Origin: Streptomyces candidus | GTDB lineage: Bacteria > Actinomycetota > Actinomycetes > Streptomycetales > Streptomycetaceae | Direction: 5' to 3' | DNA length: 64,000 nucleotides | Assembly: GCF_014207445.1 (NCBI RefSeq) | Contig: NZ_JACHEM010000006.1 | Span: forward strand, 364,291 to 428,290 | Part shown: in pieces, positions 8,147-18,317 of the stretch | Layout: each line of letters starts with the position of its first letter | Numbering within the stretch: the first letter of the stretch is position 1 | Position numbers and translations under genes: made by a program | The notes under the pieces: generated by a model | What the model saw: only the letters and a program-made list of their open reading frames with translations | What the model was told of the DNA's origin: nothing | The model's database searches: none

Positions 8147-10003
8147 TCAGTCCAGGCCCGCGGTCGCGTCGGCCCGCTCACGCGCCGTGGAGCGGAGCTG
8201 CCGGGACTCAGCCTGCCCTCGCCCGGCCCCCGGCGAACCCGACTCCGCCCGACCGCCCTGCTTCGTGCGGTCGTCTGGCTCGACGCGGTCGTGCTGCCCG
8301 GCGCTGTCGTGCTGCTTGGTGCTGTCGTGCTGCTTGGTGCTGTCGTGCTGCTTGGTGAGGTCGTACTGCTTCGGTACGGAGGGACCGCCCGACGGGGGCC
8401 CTCCGCCGTCCCCTCTGCCGTCCCCGCCGTCGGCGGAGGCCGCCGTCTGGTCCATGCCGCGCGGCAGCCGCAGCGCGGCGAAGGCCCCGACGAGGAGCAG
8501 GCCGGCACTGGTGAGCAAGGTGAGGTGCAGACCGTCCACGAAGGCCACGCGGGCGGTCGAGCGCAGGGCGGCCCCCGCCGTGCCGCCGATCTCCTTGGCC
8601 ACTTCGTACGCTTCGCCGAGCGAGTTCGACGCGGACTTCGTCTCCGCGGCCGAGACGCCTTCGACGCCTTTGACGCCGGGCCCGTACGCGGCGTTCATCA
8701 CGCTGCCGAGCAGGGCGATGCCCATGCCCGCGCCGAGTTGGTAGGAGGTCTCGCCGATGGCCGCCGCGCCGCCCGCCGAGTCGGCGGGGGCTTCGCTGAG
8801 CATCGACTCGTACGACCCGAACAGCGTCGCCTGGATGCCGAAGCCGAGGAGGACGAATCCGCCCGCCATCAGCCACGGCCGGTCCTCCTGGCCCATCAGC
8901 GTCAGCAGGCTGACCGAGGCCGCGGTGAGCGTGAAGCCGAAGACGACCATGGCGCGCGGACCCACCTTGTGCAGGACCCAGCCGCCGACCGCGCCCGCCG
9001 CCATCGCCGCGAAGGTCAGCGGCAGCAGACGCATGCCGGTCTCCAGCGGGCTCAGCCCGAGCACCAGCTGGAGGTACTGGACGGCGATGAGCTCCAGGCC
9101 GACCAGCGCGAGCATGCCCAGCACCAGACAGCCCACGGAGGTGGTGAAGGTGACCCGGCTGAAGAGATTCATGTCGATCAGCGGGTGCTCAAGGCGCCTC
9201 TGCCGTCGTACGAACAGCACCAGCAGCACCGCCCCGACCAGCAGCGGAGCCAGGGTCAGCACGTCGAGCACCGGGTCGCCGCTGCCCGCGCGCTTGACCC
9301 CGTACACGACGCCGAGCACGCCCGCGGAGGCCATCAGCGCGCCGATCACGTCCCACGGGCCCTTGCCGCTGCCGCGCGACTCCGGCAGCAGCAGCCGGCC
9401 GAGCGGGAGGATCACGATCATCAGCGGGATGTTGATCAGGAAGACCGAGCCCCACCAGTAGTGCTCCACCAGGAAGCCGCCGAGCACCGGACCGCCGGCC
9501 GCACCGATTCCCGAGACCGCCGCCCAGATGCCGATGGCCATCGCCCGCTCGCGCCGGTCGGGGAAGACCTGCCGGAGGATCGACAGCGTCGCGGGCATGA
9601 TCATCGCGCCGCCGATGCCCAGCAGGGCACGGGCCGCGATGAGCAACTGGGGGGTCTCGGAGAGTGCGGCCATCGCCGAGGCGAAGCCGAACAGTCCGTA
9701 GCCGAGGAGCAGGATGCGACGGCGTCCCACCCGGTCGCCGAGCGTGCCGAAGAGGATCAGAAGCGAAGCGCAGACCAGAGGGTAGGAGTCGACGATCCAG
9801 AGCAGCTCCACGGAACCGGGACGCAGGTCCTCGGTGACCGAGGGGACCGCGATGTGCAGGATCGTCGAGTCGAGTGCGACGAGGATCAGACTCACGCAGA
9901 GCACCACGAGAACGACCCAGCGGTTGGCCCCCTGCCCGGAGAGGAGCCGTCGCAAAGGACCTCCCGCAGTCAGCTCGGCGCCGGCCGTGGTTGTCCCTGC
10001 CAT
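8147..10003 (-). CDS. MFS drug exporter, DHA2 (14-helix) family
   Basis: A 618-residue transporter. ATG at 10003 has GGGAGGT upstream, and the longer frame lacks one. Fourteen hydrophobic segments run from about residue 30 to 520. They include the DHA2 signature LDSTILHIAVPSVTEDL in helix 1, GDRVGRRRILLLGYGLF (motif A) and the motif C region GAAGGPVLGGFLVEHYWW. It should export small toxic compounds using the proton gradient. The C-terminal 90 residues are a hydrophilic tail with STKQHD repeated, encoded by a tandem DNA repeat. An operator-like palindrome lies upstream. Confidence 0.9.
   Translation of the reverse strand: MAGTTTAGAELTAGGPLRRLLSGQGANRWVVLVVLCVSLILVALDSTILHIAVPSVTEDLRPGSVELLWIVDSYPLVCASLLILFGTLGDRVGRRRILLLGYGLFGFASAMAALSETPQLLIAARALLGIGGAMIMPATLSILRQVFPDRRERAMAIGIWAAVSGIGAAGGPVLGGFLVEHYWWGSVFLINIPLMIVILPLGRLLLPESRGSGKGPWDVIGALMASAGVLGVVYGVKRAGSGDPVLDVLTLAPLLVGAVLLVLFVRRQRRLEHPLIDMNLFSRVTFTTSVGCLVLGMLALVGLELIAVQYLQLVLGLSPLETGMRLLPLTFAAMAAGAVGGWVLHKVGPRAMVVFGFTLTAASVSLLTLMGQEDRPWLMAGGFVLLGFGIQATLFGSYESMLSEAPADSAGGAAAIGETSYQLGAGMGIALLGSVMNAAYGPGVKGVEGVSAAETKSASNSLGEAYEVAKEIGGTAGAALRSTARVAFVDGLHLTLLTSAGLLLVGAFAALRLPRGMDQTAASADGGDGRGDGGGPPSGGPSVPKQYDLTKQHDSTKQHDSTKQHDSAGQHDRVEPDDRTKQGGRAESGSPGAGRGQAESRQLRSTARERADATAGLD
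8285..8374. repeat. 18-base tandem repeat in the exporter tail
   Basis: Three exact copies of an 18-base unit (8303-8320, 8321-8338, 8339-8356) are flanked by one degenerate copy on each side. The unit encodes STKQHD in the exporter reading frame, so slippage would change tail length without a frameshift. Confidence 0.9.
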
Positions 10004-10523
10004 GTACGTGACCTCCCGGAGAACCTCTCGCGCTCGGCAGACCGCCGGCACTGTATGCATTCATACGTCACGAATTCATACGACCTGGTGGGGCCCGGCA
10101 TCGACGGGCGAGCGAGCCGTCAGCGTACGCGAGTTCACCCGTCGGGCGCGTGGTCCATCTCTCACGGAAACCTCCCGACAGGTGTGGCGTGCGCCACGCG
10201 GGAGCACGCTCGGCGGGGCCCCCGCGGTTCCCCCGGCGGTCCGCTCCCGGGCGCCGGCACGGGTCACCGCGCGGTCGGCGGGCGGTCGGCCCGGGCGGCC
10301 GTCGTACGGAACGCGGAATTCCTGATGACGACCCGCCCACCAGAATTCACCGGATTCAAAGGGAGTTGCGGGAGTGTGCCGTAATGAATAGGGAACAACG
10401 CACCCGCCATTTCCCGCGGAACCCGGAACAAACCTTGAGATGAGACACACTCCACATCACATGGTCATCACAAAGACCGGAGACCGGTCGGGCCCGTCAC
10501 GCACTCGCGGTAACGTCGATTGG
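10004..10523. other. 520-base divergent region between exporter and PAP2 genes
   Basis: Apart from the operator-like repeats near 10053-10082 I see no gene. The sequence around 10310-10470 is lower in GC and probably carries the promoter for the PAP2 gene. Confidence 0.5.
10053..10082. promoter_or_regulatory. Candidate repressor site upstream of the MFS exporter
   Basis: GTATG-CATT-CATAC (5-4-5 palindrome, 10053-10066) overlaps the first of two ATTCATACG direct repeats spaced by 15 bases (10059-10067 and 10074-10082). It lies 50-80 bases before the exporter start, where a TetR/MarR-type repressor would act. No regulator gene is adjacent. Confidence 0.6.
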
Positions 10524-11582
10524 GTGCGTATCGACCGAATCTTTGCCCGGCTGGACCGGGAACCGGAGCCGCCGAAGATAGAGATCCCCCGCATGAGCGG
10601 GACCCGCAAGGTTCTCTTCGGCTCGACGCTGGCGTTCTACCTCGCCATCGTCTGGGCCGTGCTGCTGAGTTCCTGGCTCGTCCTGCTCGACTGGAAGGTC
10701 ATGCTCTTCCGGGCGTACGAGCAGTGGCCGGAGCTGCACGCCTTCCTGGACTACCTCGTGGTGCTCGGCCAGCGCGGTCCCACCGCCGTGATGGTCGCCG
10801 CCTGGCTCGGCTGGCGCTCCTGGCGCCAGCACACGCTGCGTCCGCTGCTCACGCTGGCCACCTCGCTGCTGCTGCTCAACGTCACGGTGGGCGCGGTGAA
10901 GATCGGCCTCGGCCGTCTCGGCCCGCACTACGCGACGCAGATCGGCTCCGCCGAGCTGTACGCGGGCGGCGATATATTTCCTTCGGGCCACACCGCCAAC
11001 GCAGTCGTGACCTGGGGAATCCTCGCCTATCTGGCCACCACACCGAGGGCCAGACGCTGGCTTTCGGTGCTCTCCGCGGTGGTCGCCCTCAGCGTGGGAG
11101 CGACCACGGTCTATCTCGGTACGCACTGGCTGAGCGACGTGCTGCTCGGCTGGGCGGCGGGGCTGCTCATCCTGCTGGCGCTGCCCTGGTTCGAGCCGCT
11201 GATCGGGCGGGCCGAGGCGTTCGTCTTCGCGGTGCGCGAGCGGTGGCGCTCGCGCGGGGCGTTCGTACCGGCCGTCCCCGGGTTCTCCGGCGGCGTCCCC
11301 GGCGCGGCGGTGCCTGCCGGGGCTGCGGTGACGGTGCCCGCCGTACTCCCGGGTGCGACCGAGCCCGCCGCGGCCCGCGAGCCGGTGAGTGCGGGCGGCA
11401 GCCGGTACGCGGGCACGCGTCCCGCGTCCCAGGGCGTTCCGGCGCACCTCCAGGCCTCCGCCCACCTCCAGGCCCGTCCGCACGCGGCCCGCTCCGAACG
11501 TCCGTCGGTCGCCCCTGCGGGCAGCCGACGGCCGCCGCAGCCGCACAAGGGCGGTACGCACGCGCCCCACGCGACGCGCTGA
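10524..11582 (+). CDS. PAP2-superfamily membrane phosphatase
   Basis: A 352-residue protein starting at GTG 10524. A TAACGT -10-like box ends eight bases earlier and no ribosome site exists, so the transcript is probably leaderless; an in-frame ATG at 10440 would add 28 residues. Six hydrophobic helices carry the three PAP2 motifs: KIGLGRLGPHY (first motif, variant), FPSGHTAN, and TTVYLGTHWLSDVLLG with the catalytic His and Asp. Substrates are likely a lipid phosphate or polyprenyl diphosphate. The C-terminal 120 residues are an Ala/Pro/His-rich tail with a repeated AHLQA motif, probably disordered and cytoplasmic. Confidence 0.85.
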   Translation: MRIDRIFARLDREPEPPKIEIPRMSGTRKVLFGSTLAFYLAIVWAVLLSSWLVLLDWKVMLFRAYEQWPELHAFLDYLVVLGQRGPTAVMVAAWLGWRSWRQHTLRPLLTLATSLLLLNVTVGAVKIGLGRLGPHYATQIGSAELYAGGDIFPSGHTANAVVTWGILAYLATTPRARRWLSVLSAVVALSVGATTVYLGTHWLSDVLLGWAAGLLILLALPWFEPLIGRAEAFVFAVRERWRSRGAFVPAVPGFSGGVPGAAVPAGAAVTVPAVLPGATEPAAAREPVSAGGSRYAGTRPASQGVPAHLQASAHLQARPHAARSERPSVAPAGSRRPPQPHKGGTHAPHATR

Positions 11583-11633
11583 CCCGGCCGGCCCGGGACA
11601 GGAACGCCCGCCGGGGAAACCCGGCGCGCGCAA

Positions 11634-11680
11634 GGCGAAGGCCCCGGACCGCTCCTGGTGAGCGGTCCGGGGCCTTCGCC
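11634..11680. terminator. 20-base-pair hairpin terminator between convergent genes
   Basis: A perfect stem with arms 11634-11653 and 11661-11680 (GGCGAAGGCCCCGGACCGCT and complement) and a 7-base loop. Confidence 0.85.
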
Positions 11681-11712
11681 GCGGTGGGGGCGGACCCTTG
11701 TGACGGGGCCGG

Positions 11713-11928
11713 TCAGCCGACCCAGCAGCGGGTCACGGTGTCGTCCTGGACTTCGAAGTTCAGCCGTCCCTGGAGGAACTCCATGGTGATGATCGTGCCC
11801 GGCGGGAGCGTCCTGACGGTGCTCCAGCCGTGTTCCTCGGCGCTCCGGGTGGCCTCGGCGGCGGCGAGACCGACGTAGCGGTCGGGTGTGTCCTCGGGCT
11901 GGGCGGGGGGTGTCGGTAGAGGTGCCAT
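11713..11928 (-). CDS. I78-family peptidase inhibitor-like small protein
   Basis: A 71-residue protein from ATG 11928; an upstream in-frame start at 11964 would add 12 residues. After a Pro-rich lead come DRYVGLAAAEATRSAEEHGW, TVRTLPPGTIITMEF, RLNFEVQDDTVTRCWVG. This is the pattern of the I78 inhibitor family: a helix, then a hairpin, then an Asn/Glu-rich strand ending in VG. Family members bind serine proteases in a potato-inhibitor-I-like manner. No signal peptide is seen, so it may protect the cytoplasm. The two streptogrisin genes of this window are conceivable targets, which is only inference. Confidence 0.7.
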   Translation of the reverse strand: MAPLPTPPAQPEDTPDRYVGLAAAEATRSAEEHGWSTVRTLPPGTIITMEFLQGRLNFEVQDDTVTRCWVG

Positions 11929-12312
11929 GGGAGCCACCGTAGGCCCGGATACCTTCCCGGTCACGCTTGTGTCACAAGATCACTACAGGAGTTTGGCGGA
12001 TGCCCTTTCACTCGATAGGGCACTTCTTTCGCGGGAGAATGCCGTCTCGCCGCCGAGATTCTGACGTGCCCACGTTCACTTCGAATTCACTCCGGATGCC
12101 CTTTCCCGCCCTCCGCCCCTCAGGCCTTTCGAGGAAAGCAAGAAGACTTTCCCCACGATTCGGAATACATGATTCCGCCCCAACTGCGCGAGGGTCCCGC
12201 CCGAGTACCACATCTGATACGCACATCCGATCGCGCATGCCCCCTGTCGGTCCGGGGTACTCACGCGCATCATGTGACGAGTTGACCCGGGCGGGGACTG
12301 CGAGGGGGCACG
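11929..12312. other. 384-base divergent region before the orphan ctaD
   Basis: A 13-base palindrome CTTGTGTCACAAG lies at 11966-11978, close to the I78-like gene. The rest, notably 11985-12180, is low in GC for this genome and should hold the ctaD promoter. A GAGGGGG ribosome site precedes ctaD. No gene is seen. Confidence 0.5.
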
Positions 12313-14028
12313 ATGGGGACGACGACCGTCGAGACGACTGCCGCGGAGCCCGTGCGGGAGCGGCGGCCCGGGCGGGTGGTCGTGGACTGGCTGACCACCA
12401 CCGACCACAAGAAGATCGGGCACCTGTACCTGATCACGTCGTTCGGGTTCTTCCTGATCGCCGGCCTGATGGCGCTCCTGATGCGGGCCGAGCTGGCCAG
12501 GCCCGGCATCCAGCTCATGTCGAACGAGCAGTACAACCAGGCGTTCACGATGCACGGCACGATCATGCTGCTGCTGTTCGCGACGCCGACCTTCGCCGGG
12601 TTCGCCAACGCGATCATGCCGCTCCAGATCGGTTCGCCCGACGTGGCGTTCCCGCGGCTGAACATGTTCTCGTACTGGCTGTTCCTCTTCGGCGGACTCA
12701 TCGTGCTCGGCTCACTGCTGGTGACCAACGGCCCGGCGGACTTCGGCTGGACCTCCTACACCCCGCTCAGCCGGCTGGAGCGCTCCCCCGGCATGGGGGC
12801 CGACCTGTGGATCATGGGGCTCGCCCTGTCCGGCTTCGGCACGATCCTGGGCGCGGTGAACTTCCTGACCACCATCATCGGGATGCGCGCGCCCGGCATG
12901 ACCATGTTCCGGATGCCGATCTTCACCTGGAACGTGCTGTTCACGTCGATCCTGATCCTGGTGGCATTCCCCGTGCTCGCGGCCGCGCTGCTCGTGCTGG
13001 AGTCCGACCGGCGGTTCGGGTCGATGGTCTTCGCGCCCGAGGTCGGCGGGACCCTGCTCTGGCAGCACCTGTTCTGGTTCTTCGGCCACCCCGAGGTCTA
13101 CATCATCGCGCTGCCGTTCTTCGGGATCATCACGGAGATCATCCCGGTCTTCTCCCGCAAGCCGATCTTCGGTTACGTGATGCTGATCGGGGCGACCATG
13201 GCCATCACGGGGCTCTCGCTGGTGGTGTGGGCGCACCACATGTTCGCCACCGGGGCGGTGCTGCTGCCGTTCTTCTCCTTCATGTCGTTCCTGATCGCGG
13301 TGCCGACGGGGGTGAAGTTCTTCAACTGGACGGGCACCATGCTCAAGGGCTCGCTGTCCTTCGAGACGCCGATGCTGTGGTCCATCGGCTTCCTGGTCAC
13401 GTTCCTGTTCGGCGGGCTGACCGGGGTGCTGCTCGCGTCGCCGCCGCTGGACTTCCACGTCACCGACTCGTACTTCGTGGTGGCGCACTTCCACTACGTG
13501 GTGTTCGGCACGGTGGTGTTCGCCATGTTCGCGGGGTTCTACTTCTGGTGGCCGAAGTTCACCGGAAAGCCCCTCGACGAACGGCTGGGAAAGATCCACT
13601 TCTGGACCCTGTTCGCCGGCTTCCACACCACGTTCCTGGTGCAGCACTGGCTGGGCGCGGAGGGCATGCCGCGACGCTATGCGGACTACCTCGACGCCGA
13701 CGGCTTCACCGCCCTGAACATGCTCTCCACCAGCGGGGCGTTCCTGCTGGGCCTCTCCACGCTGCCGTTCCTCCACAACGTCTGGAAGACCGCGAAGTAC
13801 GGGGCGAAGACCGACCGGGACGACCCCTGGGGCTACGGGCGCTCACTGGAGTGGGCGACCTCGTGTCCGCCGCCGCGGCACAACTTCGTCACCCTGCCCA
13901 AGATCCGCTCCGAGTCCCCCGCCTTCGACCTCCACCACCCGGAGATCGCCGCGCTGCAGCGGGAGACCCAGGTCACGCCGGGGCCGCTCGATCCAGAGCG
14001 CGCCCGAGGAGATCACGGGCCGCAGTGA
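12313..14028 (+). CDS. ctaD: Cytochrome c oxidase subunit I, stand-alone copy
   Basis: A 571-residue membrane protein with the 12-helix haem-copper oxidase core. Visible ligands and channels include the haem a His in TMHGTIM, the CuB ligand in FGHPEVYI with its cross-linked Tyr, the HHMFATG pair, and HFHYVVFG for haem a3/CuB. The enzyme reduces oxygen to water in the membrane. The usual neighbours ctaC, ctaE, ctaF and qcrCAB are all absent, so this is a second, orphan subunit I. It must borrow subunits from the main oxidase or act under special conditions. Its last 56 bases overlap the convergent WYL regulator gene. Confidence 0.95.
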   Translation: MGTTTVETTAAEPVRERRPGRVVVDWLTTTDHKKIGHLYLITSFGFFLIAGLMALLMRAELARPGIQLMSNEQYNQAFTMHGTIMLLLFATPTFAGFANAIMPLQIGSPDVAFPRLNMFSYWLFLFGGLIVLGSLLVTNGPADFGWTSYTPLSRLERSPGMGADLWIMGLALSGFGTILGAVNFLTTIIGMRAPGMTMFRMPIFTWNVLFTSILILVAFPVLAAALLVLESDRRFGSMVFAPEVGGTLLWQHLFWFFGHPEVYIIALPFFGIITEIIPVFSRKPIFGYVMLIGATMAITGLSLVVWAHHMFATGAVLLPFFSFMSFLIAVPTGVKFFNWTGTMLKGSLSFETPMLWSIGFLVTFLFGGLTGVLLASPPLDFHVTDSYFVVAHFHYVVFGTVVFAMFAGFYFWWPKFTGKPLDERLGKIHFWTLFAGFHTTFLVQHWLGAEGMPRRYADYLDADGFTALNMLSTSGAFLLGLSTLPFLHNVWKTAKYGAKTDRDDPWGYGRSLEWATSCPPPRHNFVTLPKIRSESPAFDLHHPEIAALQRETQVTPGPLDPERARGDHGPQ

Positions 14029-14947
14029 TCCGCTCGGTCAGCTCCACCGGCTCCAGCACCTCGAACTCCAGCCCCGTCAGGAGCACGTGGATCACCATCA
14101 CGTCCAGGCTCAGGGCCCCGGTGCGCAGCAGACAGGTGTTCTCGCTCTCCGCCTCCAGGACGCCGTCACTGGGGCCCACGACCTCCCGGGCCGCCTCCAG
14201 GGGGACCAGCAGGCGCAGTACGGCGGTCGCCCGGTAGGCCGCCGTGGAAACCCCCTCGGAGACGTACGCGGCCAGGTCCTCGGCCGGTGCCTGGCGTGGT
14301 TCGAAGCGCGGTCCGTGCGGCGGTGTGGGCGTGAGCCGGTCGGCGCGGAAGGTGCGCCAGCCGGCGCGGTCGGTGTCCCAGGCGACCAGGTACCAGCGGC
14401 GCTCCGTGCACACCAGGCGGTGCGGTTCGACGGTGCGGCGGGTGACGCTGCCTTCGTGGTCGCGGTACTCGAACCGCAGCCGCGTCGAGTCCCGGCAGGC
14501 CGCGGCGAGTTCGGTGAGGACTCCCGGGTCGACGGCCCCGGCGCGGCGGCCGTGCAGCATGGGCACGGTGAACGCGTTCAGTGCGCCGACCCGGCGGCGC
14601 AACCGGTCCGGCAGCACCTGTTCCAGCTTGGTGAGGGCGCGTACGGAGGTCTCGCCGATGCCCTCGATGCCCTGGCCGGCCGCACTGCGCAGGCCCACGG
14701 CCACGGCCACCGCCTCGTCGTCGTCGAGCAGCAGCGGCGGCAGCTGCGCGCCCACGCCCAGCTGGTAGCCGCCGCCGGTGCCGGGGCTGGCGTGGACGGG
14801 GTAGCCCAGCTCACGGAGCCGGTCGACATCGCGCCGTACGGTGCGGGGCGTGACGCCGAGCCGGTCCGCCAGGCCGGGGCCCGACCACTCGCGGTGGGAC
14901 TGGAGCAGCGAGAGCAGACGCAGCAGCCGTGCGGAGGTCTCCAACAT
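13973..14947 (-). CDS. WYL-domain transcriptional regulator (YafY type)
   Basis: A 324-residue regulator. An N-terminal winged helix ([39 protein letters not shown]) occupies residues 5-60. The WYL domain lies around 140-215, with [30 protein letters not shown] and FRADRL. A WCX C-terminal extension follows. Such proteins sense ligands, often nucleic-acid-like molecules or small metabolites, and regulate nearby genes. A strong palindrome just upstream of its start suggests autoregulation. Its 3' end overlaps ctaD by 56 bases on the opposite strand, so collision or antisense effects between the two are possible. Confidence 0.9.
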   Translation of the reverse strand: MLETSARLLRLLSLLQSHREWSGPGLADRLGVTPRTVRRDVDRLRELGYPVHASPGTGGGYQLGVGAQLPPLLLDDDEAVAVAVGLRSAAGQGIEGIGETSVRALTKLEQVLPDRLRRRVGALNAFTVPMLHGRRAGAVDPGVLTELAAACRDSTRLRFEYRDHEGSVTRRTVEPHRLVCTERRWYLVAWDTDRAGWRTFRADRLTPTPPHGPRFEPRQAPAEDLAAYVSEGVSTAAYRATAVLRLLVPLEAAREVVGPSDGVLEAESENTCLLRTGALSLDVMVIHVLLTGLEFEVLEPVELTERITAARDLLGRALDRAAPA

Positions 14948-14965
14948 GGTGCGGAGTCTGCCAGA

Positions 14966-14992
14966 ACTTGCGGACAGGTGCGGTCCGCAAGT
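14966..14992. promoter_or_regulatory. Palindrome upstream of the WYL regulator
   Basis: Perfect 10-base arms ACTTGCGGAC and GTCCGCAAGT around a 7-base centre, 19 bases before the WYL gene start and 28 bases after the upstream operon ends. It could be the autoregulatory operator or a terminator of the preceding genes. Placement and the GGAC/GTCC core favour an operator. Confidence 0.6.
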
Positions 14993-15019
14993 CCTGTGCG
15001 GGCGGGGGTTTCTGATCGT

Positions 15020-15853
15020 CTACGGGGTGCCGATCTGGACCGTGAGGTCGTTGTCGAGCGTGTAGTAGGGGAAGGCCACGGTCTTGCCGTCGTCGCCGAC
15101 CGGCAGCACCGGGTACTTGAAGACGGGCTGCTTGTCCGCGATGTCGTCGAGCAGCCGGGCCACCCGTATCGCGGGCGTGCCGTCGGCCGCCGTCAGCCAC
15201 AGGTCCCAGGCCTGCTTGGCGCCGTCCCGGCCGGCGGCGAGGGGCGCGTAGGGCAGCGTGAAGGAGAACGCGTGCTCCGCGCCCGTCACGGGCTCGCGGT
15301 GGACCCGGTCCCGGTCGCCGCGCAGCCGGGCCTCGACGGCCGCGCCGGGTCCCAGCCCGGCCCCGTACAGCCGTCCCTCGACGGTCATCGACGCGTCGTC
15401 GAAGAGGATGTCGCCGGCCTCGGCGTGCGGGGCGCGGCGCCAGCTGCGGACGGCGAGGCTGCCGTCCGCGGTGGCGTACGGGATGCGGACGGCGACCGCG
15501 TCGGTGCGGGGGTCGGGCGTACGGCTGACCAGGGCCCGCAGGTCACGGATACCGGGCCGGACGGTCAGGTCGGTCCCACCGCCGTACACATGCGCCTCCC
15601 AGCGCCCCTCGGGGAGGTCGACCGTGCTGGGCAGCACGGCGCGCAGCCGGCCCGGCGAGACGGGCGTGAGCGGCAGCCGTACCTCGTCGCCGGCCCTGCC
15701 GCCGCGGCGCAGTACGAGCGCGGCGTCCGGCGCTGCCGCCACCGCCACGTCGAAGGTGACTCCGCCCGCGGAGTCGGCGGTGCAGTCGGCACGCGGCACG
15801 GCCGGGGCGTCGTCCCCGGCCGCCGGCGGCCGGGAGGAGGAAGAGGTGGTCAT
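15020..15853 (-). CDS. Unknown protein coupled to a glycosyltransferase
   Basis: A 277-residue protein starting at ATG 15853 inside the stop codon of the upstream glycosyltransferase (ATGA overlap), so its translation is coupled. It is beta-rich, without signal peptide or membrane segment. Two similar repeats of about 120 residues can be seen (around GRWEAHVYGGGTDLTVRPG and AWDLWLTAADGTPAIRVARL). The protein ends DNDLTVQIGTP. Many glycosyltransferase operons for wall or capsule polymers encode such companion proteins, but I recognise no family. Context implies a role with the glycosyltransferase. Confidence 0.75.
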   Translation of the reverse strand: MTTSSSSRPPAAGDDAPAVPRADCTADSAGGVTFDVAVAAAPDAALVLRRGGRAGDEVRLPLTPVSPGRLRAVLPSTVDLPEGRWEAHVYGGGTDLTVRPGIRDLRALVSRTPDPRTDAVAVRIPYATADGSLAVRSWRRAPHAEAGDILFDDASMTVEGRLYGAGLGPGAAVEARLRGDRDRVHREPVTGAEHAFSFTLPYAPLAAGRDGAKQAWDLWLTAADGTPAIRVARLLDDIADKQPVFKYPVLPVGDDGKTVAFPYYTLDNDLTVQIGTP

Positions 15854-17121
15854 GCGGTACGGCCTTTCCGGAGCGTGGAGAGGACCTTGCGGCGCAGGGT
15901 GAAGGCTTCGTCGATGAGGACACCCGGCACGCGGTGAAGGTTGTCCCGCAGAGTGCTGCGGGTTCGGTCGTTGGTGCCGCGGGCGACGAGGTCGGCGTAG
16001 AGCGCGGCGTGCCGCTCGGCGATCCGGACGGGGTCGAAGCGGGCGGAGTTCTCGAAGGCCGCGCGGCCCATCCGCTTGCGCAGTCCGTCGTCCTCCACGA
16101 GGTCGAGGAGGGCGCGGGCGACGGCGTCCGCGTCGCCCATGGGTACCAGGCGGCCGTCGACGCCGTCGCGGATGATCTCGCGGGGCCCGTGCGGGCAGTC
16201 GGTGGAGACGACGGGCACGCCGCAGCGCATCGCTTCGACGATGGTCATTCCGAAGGCTTCGAGGTCGGAGGTGACGGCGGCGATGGAGCCCTTGGGCCAT
16301 TCCGCTTCCAGGGGGTCGGCGACGCCCATCAGGAACACGTGGTTGTGCAGACGCAGTTCGTCGATGAGGGCGCGCAGCTTCGGGGCGGTCTCGCCGCTGC
16401 CGTAGATGCGCAGTTTCCAGTCGGGGTGGGCGGCGACGACCTGGGCGAAGGCCCTGATGAGGAGGTCGTAGCGCTTGCCGGGGGCGAACCGGCCGGCCGC
16501 GACGACGACCTTCCCCTCGCCGTCGGCGGGGGCGAGCCGGGCGGGCGGGACGATGTTGGCCATCGCCTCGATGCGCACGCCGGGCAGCCCGAACTTCTCC
16601 CGGTACGAGCGGGCGTCGGCCTCCGTGACGGTGGTGACCGCGTCGAGCAGGGCGTAGCGGTAGCGCAGTTCGCGGCGCAGCCGGTAGCGGTGGCCGTCCA
16701 GGGTGAGGTGCTCCTGGCCGACCCGTACGGTGCCGGGGCGGGCCTGCCGGGCGATGTGCACGTTGAGGCCCGGCCGGGTGCCCACGACGACGTCGGCCTT
16801 CAGTCCCTGGAGGTGGGCGCCGATCCGCTGGTCGGTGAGGCGGCTGTACTGGGGGTGGCGGCCGTCGCCGGTCGGGAAGACGCGGGCGGGCCTGGCGTGC
16901 TCGGGCCGGTTCCCGTCGTACCCGGGGCTCTGGCTGCGCAGGTCCACGAGGTGGCCCAGGGGCACGCCCTGAGGCGGGGTCATGGCGGGCTCGTCGCGGT
17001 GCCGGAAGACCGAGGTGATCTCCACGTCGTGCTCCTCGGCGAGGGTCTGGGCGAGGTTGAACGTGGTGCGGATCGTGCCGCCGACGGCGTACGCGTTGTG
17101 GAGCAGGAAAGAGATGTGCAT
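15850..17121 (-). CDS. GT-B glycosyltransferase, family 4-like
   Basis: A 423-residue enzyme from ATG 17121 (MHISFLLHNAYAVGGTIRTTFNLAQTLAE), with GGGGGA upstream at wide spacing. The N-terminal Rossmann domain holds the acceptor-side glycine loop (GGTIRTTFNLA). The C-terminal domain has VVAAGRFAPGKRYDLLIRAF and the sugar-nucleotide motif EAFGMTIVEAMRCGVPVV with both conserved Glu residues. It probably adds a hexose to a surface polymer. It overlaps the downstream unknown gene by four bases, making a two-gene operon. Confidence 0.88.
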   Translation of the reverse strand: MHISFLLHNAYAVGGTIRTTFNLAQTLAEEHDVEITSVFRHRDEPAMTPPQGVPLGHLVDLRSQSPGYDGNRPEHARPARVFPTGDGRHPQYSRLTDQRIGAHLQGLKADVVVGTRPGLNVHIARQARPGTVRVGQEHLTLDGHRYRLRRELRYRYALLDAVTTVTEADARSYREKFGLPGVRIEAMANIVPPARLAPADGEGKVVVAAGRFAPGKRYDLLIRAFAQVVAAHPDWKLRIYGSGETAPKLRALIDELRLHNHVFLMGVADPLEAEWPKGSIAAVTSDLEAFGMTIVEAMRCGVPVVSTDCPHGPREIIRDGVDGRLVPMGDADAVARALLDLVEDDGLRKRMGRAAFENSARFDPVRIAERHAALYADLVARGTNDRTRSTLRDNLHRVPGVLIDEAFTLRRKVLSTLRKGRTA

Positions 17122-17321
17122 GCGCCGGTGAGTCCCCCTGGTCTTCGGCGGCCCGGTCACGTTGTCGGCCGCCGTTCCTTCAGCTGAGGACTTTACTTGC
17201 CCGCTCCCGGACACGGGTCGGATGGAGGGCATGGCGTTCGAGCTGCCGCTGCGGTCCGGGGCGGCGTGCGTGGTGGGGTGGGCGAGCCCGGCGGCGGAGT
17301 GTTGCCCGCCGCCGCCCGTGC

Positions 17322-18317
<996 letters not shown>

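Noticed and set aside
8114..10384. 756-aa rightward frame opposite the MFS exporter
   Set aside because: It is the antisense shadow of a clear membrane transporter and has the Arg/His/Asp-rich composition typical of such shadows.
11966..11978. CTTGTGTCACAAG as a Rex redox-sensor site before ctaD
   Set aside because: Rex sites need a wider spacing (TTGTG-N8-CACAA). Here the half-sites are one base apart, so the match is only superficial.
13041..13200. ctaD as part of a full cytochrome oxidase operon
   Set aside because: Both flanks were inspected and hold an I78-like gene and a WYL regulator. No other oxidase subunit is present.
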